7,165 nucleotides of DNA from Pedobacter sp. UBA1951 (lineage in GTDB: Bacteria > Bacteroidota > Bacteroidia > Sphingobacteriales > Sphingobacteriaceae). Both the position numbers and the translations under genes were made by a program. Positions 5,370 through 7,165 of this stretch are shown here, piece by piece. The stretch is from positions 1-7,165 of the forward strand of contig DDEP01000071.1 in the NCBI GenBank assembly GCA_002336465.1. The letters are read 5' to 3'. The notes beneath the pieces were generated by a model. The model saw only the letters and a program-made list of their open reading frames with translations. It did no database searches and was not told the DNA's origin. Within the stretch, counting starts at the first letter, position 1, and each line of letters starts with the position of its first letter.

Positions 5370-6206
5370 ATGAGATATTACGTAGTTCTTTTATGCCTTG
5401 TGGTTGCGCTACTGTCGAGCTGTAAAACAAAACAGTACAGTCGCAACAACAAACAGATAGAGAAAGAAGCCCAAAAACAAAATCCTAATCCTATTTCATA
5501 TACTACGCTAACTTATATAGATGCTTTCAAGGGTGTAGCCATTGAAGAAATGAACAGGTATGGTATTCCGGCAAGCATAACACTTGCGCAAGGAATTTTA
5601 GAATCTGGCAGTGGCGCTAGCGATCTGGCAAAATATGCAAACAATCATTTTGGCATCAAATGTACTTCTGACTGGAAAGGTAAAGCTTATTACAAAGACG
5701 ATGACCAAAAAGATGATTGTTTCAGGGTTTATAAAGATCCCAGAGAATCATATAGAGATCATTCTGAGTTCTTAAAAAGAAAACGTTATAGCGCTTTGTT
5801 TGAGCTTGACAAGAACGATTATAAAAACTGGGCCATTGGATTAAAAAATGCAGGCTATGCTACCAACCCAAAATATCCGGATCTTTTAATTAATATCATT
5901 GAAAAATACCAGTTATATACATATGATAGCCCTGAAAGCGAAAGAGAAAAATTAGCAAGAGAAGACCGTGTATTCAAAGAAATAAATGCCAATATTCCTA
6001 ACGAGAAAAAATTGTTTACACCTGTTAATGTTGCGCCTAAGGATCCTCCGTCTAATTTAGATGGAAAATATTACACCGTACAACAGGGTGATACGCTTTA
6101 CAAAATTTCTCAAATGTTTAAACTATCTGTAGATGACCTTAAGTCTTTGAACCAGTTACAGGATAATACGATCAAAATTGGTCAAAAACTTATTGTAGTT
6201 AAATAA
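5370..6206 (+). CDS. Lipoprotein glucosaminidase with C-terminal LysM domain
   Basis: This 278-residue paralogue of the preceding hydrolase is routed as a lipoprotein. A short signal (MRYYVVLLCLVVALLSSC) ends in the lipobox L15-S-S-C18. A polar N/Q/K tether (19-45) follows, then the glucosaminidase domain (about 47-187) with catalytic E78 in QGILESGSGAS and NNHFGIKC (91-98). C98 and C117, in the lobe bounded by IKC and CFRVY, could form a disulfide that the upstream paralogue lacks. YRDHSEF and AGYAT follow. A longer charged linker (188-232) precedes one LysM module (234-277). No Bacteroidota surface lipoprotein export signal is obvious after C18, so a periplasm-facing outer-membrane anchor is likely. 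A TTG at 5364 could add two residues, but ATG 5370 is preferred. It is the last gene of the ruvX unit; a new promoter lies downstream. Confidence 0.91.
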   Translation: MRYYVVLLCLVVALLSSCKTKQYSRNNKQIEKEAQKQNPNPISYTTLTYIDAFKGVAIEEMNRYGIPASITLAQGILESGSGASDLAKYANNHFGIKCTSDWKGKAYYKDDDQKDDCFRVYKDPRESYRDHSEFLKRKRYSALFELDKNDYKNWAIGLKNAGYATNPKYPDLLINIIEKYQLYTYDSPESEREKLAREDRVFKEINANIPNEKKLFTPVNVAPKDPPSNLDGKYYTVQQGDTLYKISQMFKLSVDDLKSLNQLQDNTIKIGQKLIVVK

Positions 6207-6217
6207 TGTTAACAAGA

Positions 6218-6247
6218 ATTGCAAGTTTGCAATAAATTGTAGTTTTG
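6218..6247 (+). promoter_or_regulatory. Promoter with candidate operator ahead of the CarboxypepD_reg-like gene
   Basis: TAGTTTTG (6240-6247) matches the -7 consensus TAnnTTTG. A TTG at 6219-6221 lies 18 bp upstream of it, the expected -33 spacing. Overlapping the -33 region is an inverted repeat, ATTGCAA (6218-6224) and TTGCAAT (6227-6233), with a 2-bp spacer, which could be a repressor or activator site. The ATG at 6256 lies eight bases beyond the box, so the leader would be only a few nucleotides. An alternative, weaker -7 box is CAAGTTTG at 6222-6229, in which case the inverted repeat may be an accident of the common TTTGCAA start-site sequence. Confidence 0.55.
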
Positions 6248-6255
6248 TTACTGAA

Positions 6256-7008
6256 ATGAAATTCACGGTAATCTTATCTATACTTTTATGCACTTCTTTA
6301 AGCATTTTTGCTCAGCAAAAATCTGTACAAGGTTTTGTTGTGGATAAAGACACCAAACTGAGATTAGCTAAGGTATATATCTACAATTCTTCTTCTGATG
6401 AAGGTATTTTTAACAACAATAAAGGAGAATTTACAACCAATATCAAACCGGGCGATACTTTATTTGCCGCATTAGGCGGTTATGCTTTGGATACCGTTAT
6501 TTACCAAAACCAAAGTGCAATTGTCTTTCAGCTCAAATCTTTAGGTATAAGATTAAAAGAAGTTCCTATTTATGGCAAGGCCAAAACACCTCAAGAACTT
6601 TATGAAAGCCGTAAAAAAGAATACCAGTATAAACTTGATAAAGGCAGTGCCAAAGATCTTTTAAATTTAGGGCAAACAGGGGTTGGATTGGGTATAGATG
6701 CCATCTACAACCTACTAAGTCGCGAAGGTAAAAATGCCCGTCAGCTACAAAAAATCTTGGAGAATGATTACCGAGATGAGGTTATTGATTTTCGTTTTAA
6801 TCCCGAATATGTAAAACGCCTTACAAAAGCCAGTGATGCAGAAGTGCCTGATTTCATGGCACAATACAGACCAACTTATGAGTTTGTGCTGTCTGCTAGT
6901 GAATATGCTTTTATACAGTTTGTAAAAAACAGTTACGCCTCATATAAGCGCAATCCGGCCATGTTCAAACTCCCTCCTCTGCCTAAAGTAACCATAGAAA
7001 AACTATAA
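6256..7008 (+). CDS. Secreted CarboxypepD_reg-like domain protein
   Basis: This 250-residue exported protein has a Sec signal peptide (MKFTVILSILLCTSLSIFA, cleavage before Q20). Residues 23-105 form a carboxypeptidase-regulatory-like (PF13715-type, transthyretin-like beta-sandwich) domain. The family pattern is visible as VQGFVVDKDTKLRLAKV, then GIFNNNKGEFT, then KPGDTLFAALGGY and LKEVPI. In Bacteroidota this domain is best known at the N-terminus of SusC/TonB-dependent transporters, but here no plug or barrel follows. Instead, residues 110-250 are a mostly helical region rich in K/E/Y, with a conserved-looking core YRPTYEFVLSASEYAFI (204-220) and no recognised catalytic site. It has its own promoter and overlaps the next gene by TAATG. 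Function is unknown; a periplasmic or envelope-associated role is inferred. Confidence 0.85.
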   Translation: MKFTVILSILLCTSLSIFAQQKSVQGFVVDKDTKLRLAKVYIYNSSSDEGIFNNNKGEFTTNIKPGDTLFAALGGYALDTVIYQNQSAIVFQLKSLGIRLKEVPIYGKAKTPQELYESRKKEYQYKLDKGSAKDLLNLGQTGVGLGIDAIYNLLSREGKNARQLQKILENDYRDEVIDFRFNPEYVKRLTKASDAEVPDFMAQYRPTYEFVLSASEYAFIQFVKNSYASYKRNPAMFKLPPLPKVTIEKL

Positions 7009-7165
7009 TGGTATTTTTTATTGTTGTGCCGAGATTACCTGCCGCCGCTATGGCTCTTTACCCTTTTATGTTGGTTAAAAAAGCTATCTATGAAAAAGAT
7101 GACACCATTATCAATCATGAAAAAATCCATTGCAGGCAGCAGCTTGAATTGCTCATTGTATTCTT
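7008..7165 (+). CDS. HExxH-containing membrane-associated hypothetical protein (truncated at window edge)
   Basis: The ATG at 7008-7010 overlaps the preceding TAA (TAATG), and the frame is open to the end, giving the first 52 residues. Residues 1-23 are hydrophobic with Pro-Phe near a membrane-like segment (PAAAMALYPFML). A charged stretch and then NHEKIHCRQQLELL (36-49) follow. HEKIH (37-41) fits the zinc-metallopeptidase HExxH pattern, and the region resembles short Bacteroidota membrane proteins of unknown function with a conserved HE-IH-QQ-EL core. The third metal ligand would lie beyond the window, so protease activity cannot be judged. Internal ATGs at codons 15 and 21 are alternative starts but would discard the coupled junction. 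It is probably co-transcribed with the CarboxypepD_reg-like gene. Confidence 0.75.
   Translation, partial: MVFFIVVPRLPAAAMALYPFMLVKKAIYEKDDTIINHEKIHCRQQLELLIVF

Noticed and set aside
6206..6235. Nine-codon frame starting in TAATG after the second glucosaminidase
   Set aside because: It is too short to judge, and it lies across the promoter/operator region of the next gene.

Overview
The window looks like a chromosomal segment from a Bacteroidota member, most likely Sphingobacteriaceae (Pedobacter-like). The evidence is AT-rich DNA, Bacteroidota-type TAnnTTTG promoter boxes, near-absent Shine-Dalgarno sequences, signal peptides cleaved before Q, a CarboxypepD_reg-like protein, and an ECF sigma factor with a short anti-sigma protein. 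The genus is inferred from style, not from a database match. I see no rRNA, tRNA, CRISPR array, insertion sequence or prophage signature.

Left part (1-3484) reads leftward. A 14-bp hairpin at 30-65 closes terC (84-839), a seven-helix TerC-family membrane protein. Upstream of it, a clean intrinsic terminator (1003-1030) ends a three-gene unit whose order of transcription is an ECF sigma factor (2933-3484), a single-pass anti-sigma-like protein (2409-2936, ATGA overlap) and a secreted DUF4097-like solenoid protein (1060-2325). In the solenoid, a Q-Y-G/T triplet recurs about every 18 residues. The probable logic is a sigma/membrane regulator pair with an exported beta-solenoid protein as co-transcribed output or cell-surface partner.

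Right part (3607-7165) reads rightward from a 136-bp divergent intergenic region. A TAnnTTTG box abuts the ruvX start codon, suggesting a very short or absent leader. ruvX (3621-4037) is followed after 4 bp by a COMT-like O-methyltransferase (4042-4674), then by two tandem glucosaminidase+LysM proteins. The first has a signal-peptidase-I signal and the second is a lipoprotein. The spacing points to one operon combining a DNA/RNA housekeeping gene with peptidoglycan hydrolases.

A second promoter candidate, with a 7+7 bp inverted repeat, lies at 6218-6247. It precedes a secreted CarboxypepD_reg-like protein (6256-7008), coupled by TAATG to a truncated gene at the right edge that carries an HEKIH (HExxH) motif. 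Most of the window is ordinary core-type content. The best candidates for a second look are the sigma/anti-sigma/solenoid unit, the paired hydrolases with different export routes, and the small inverted repeats in the intergenic gaps.
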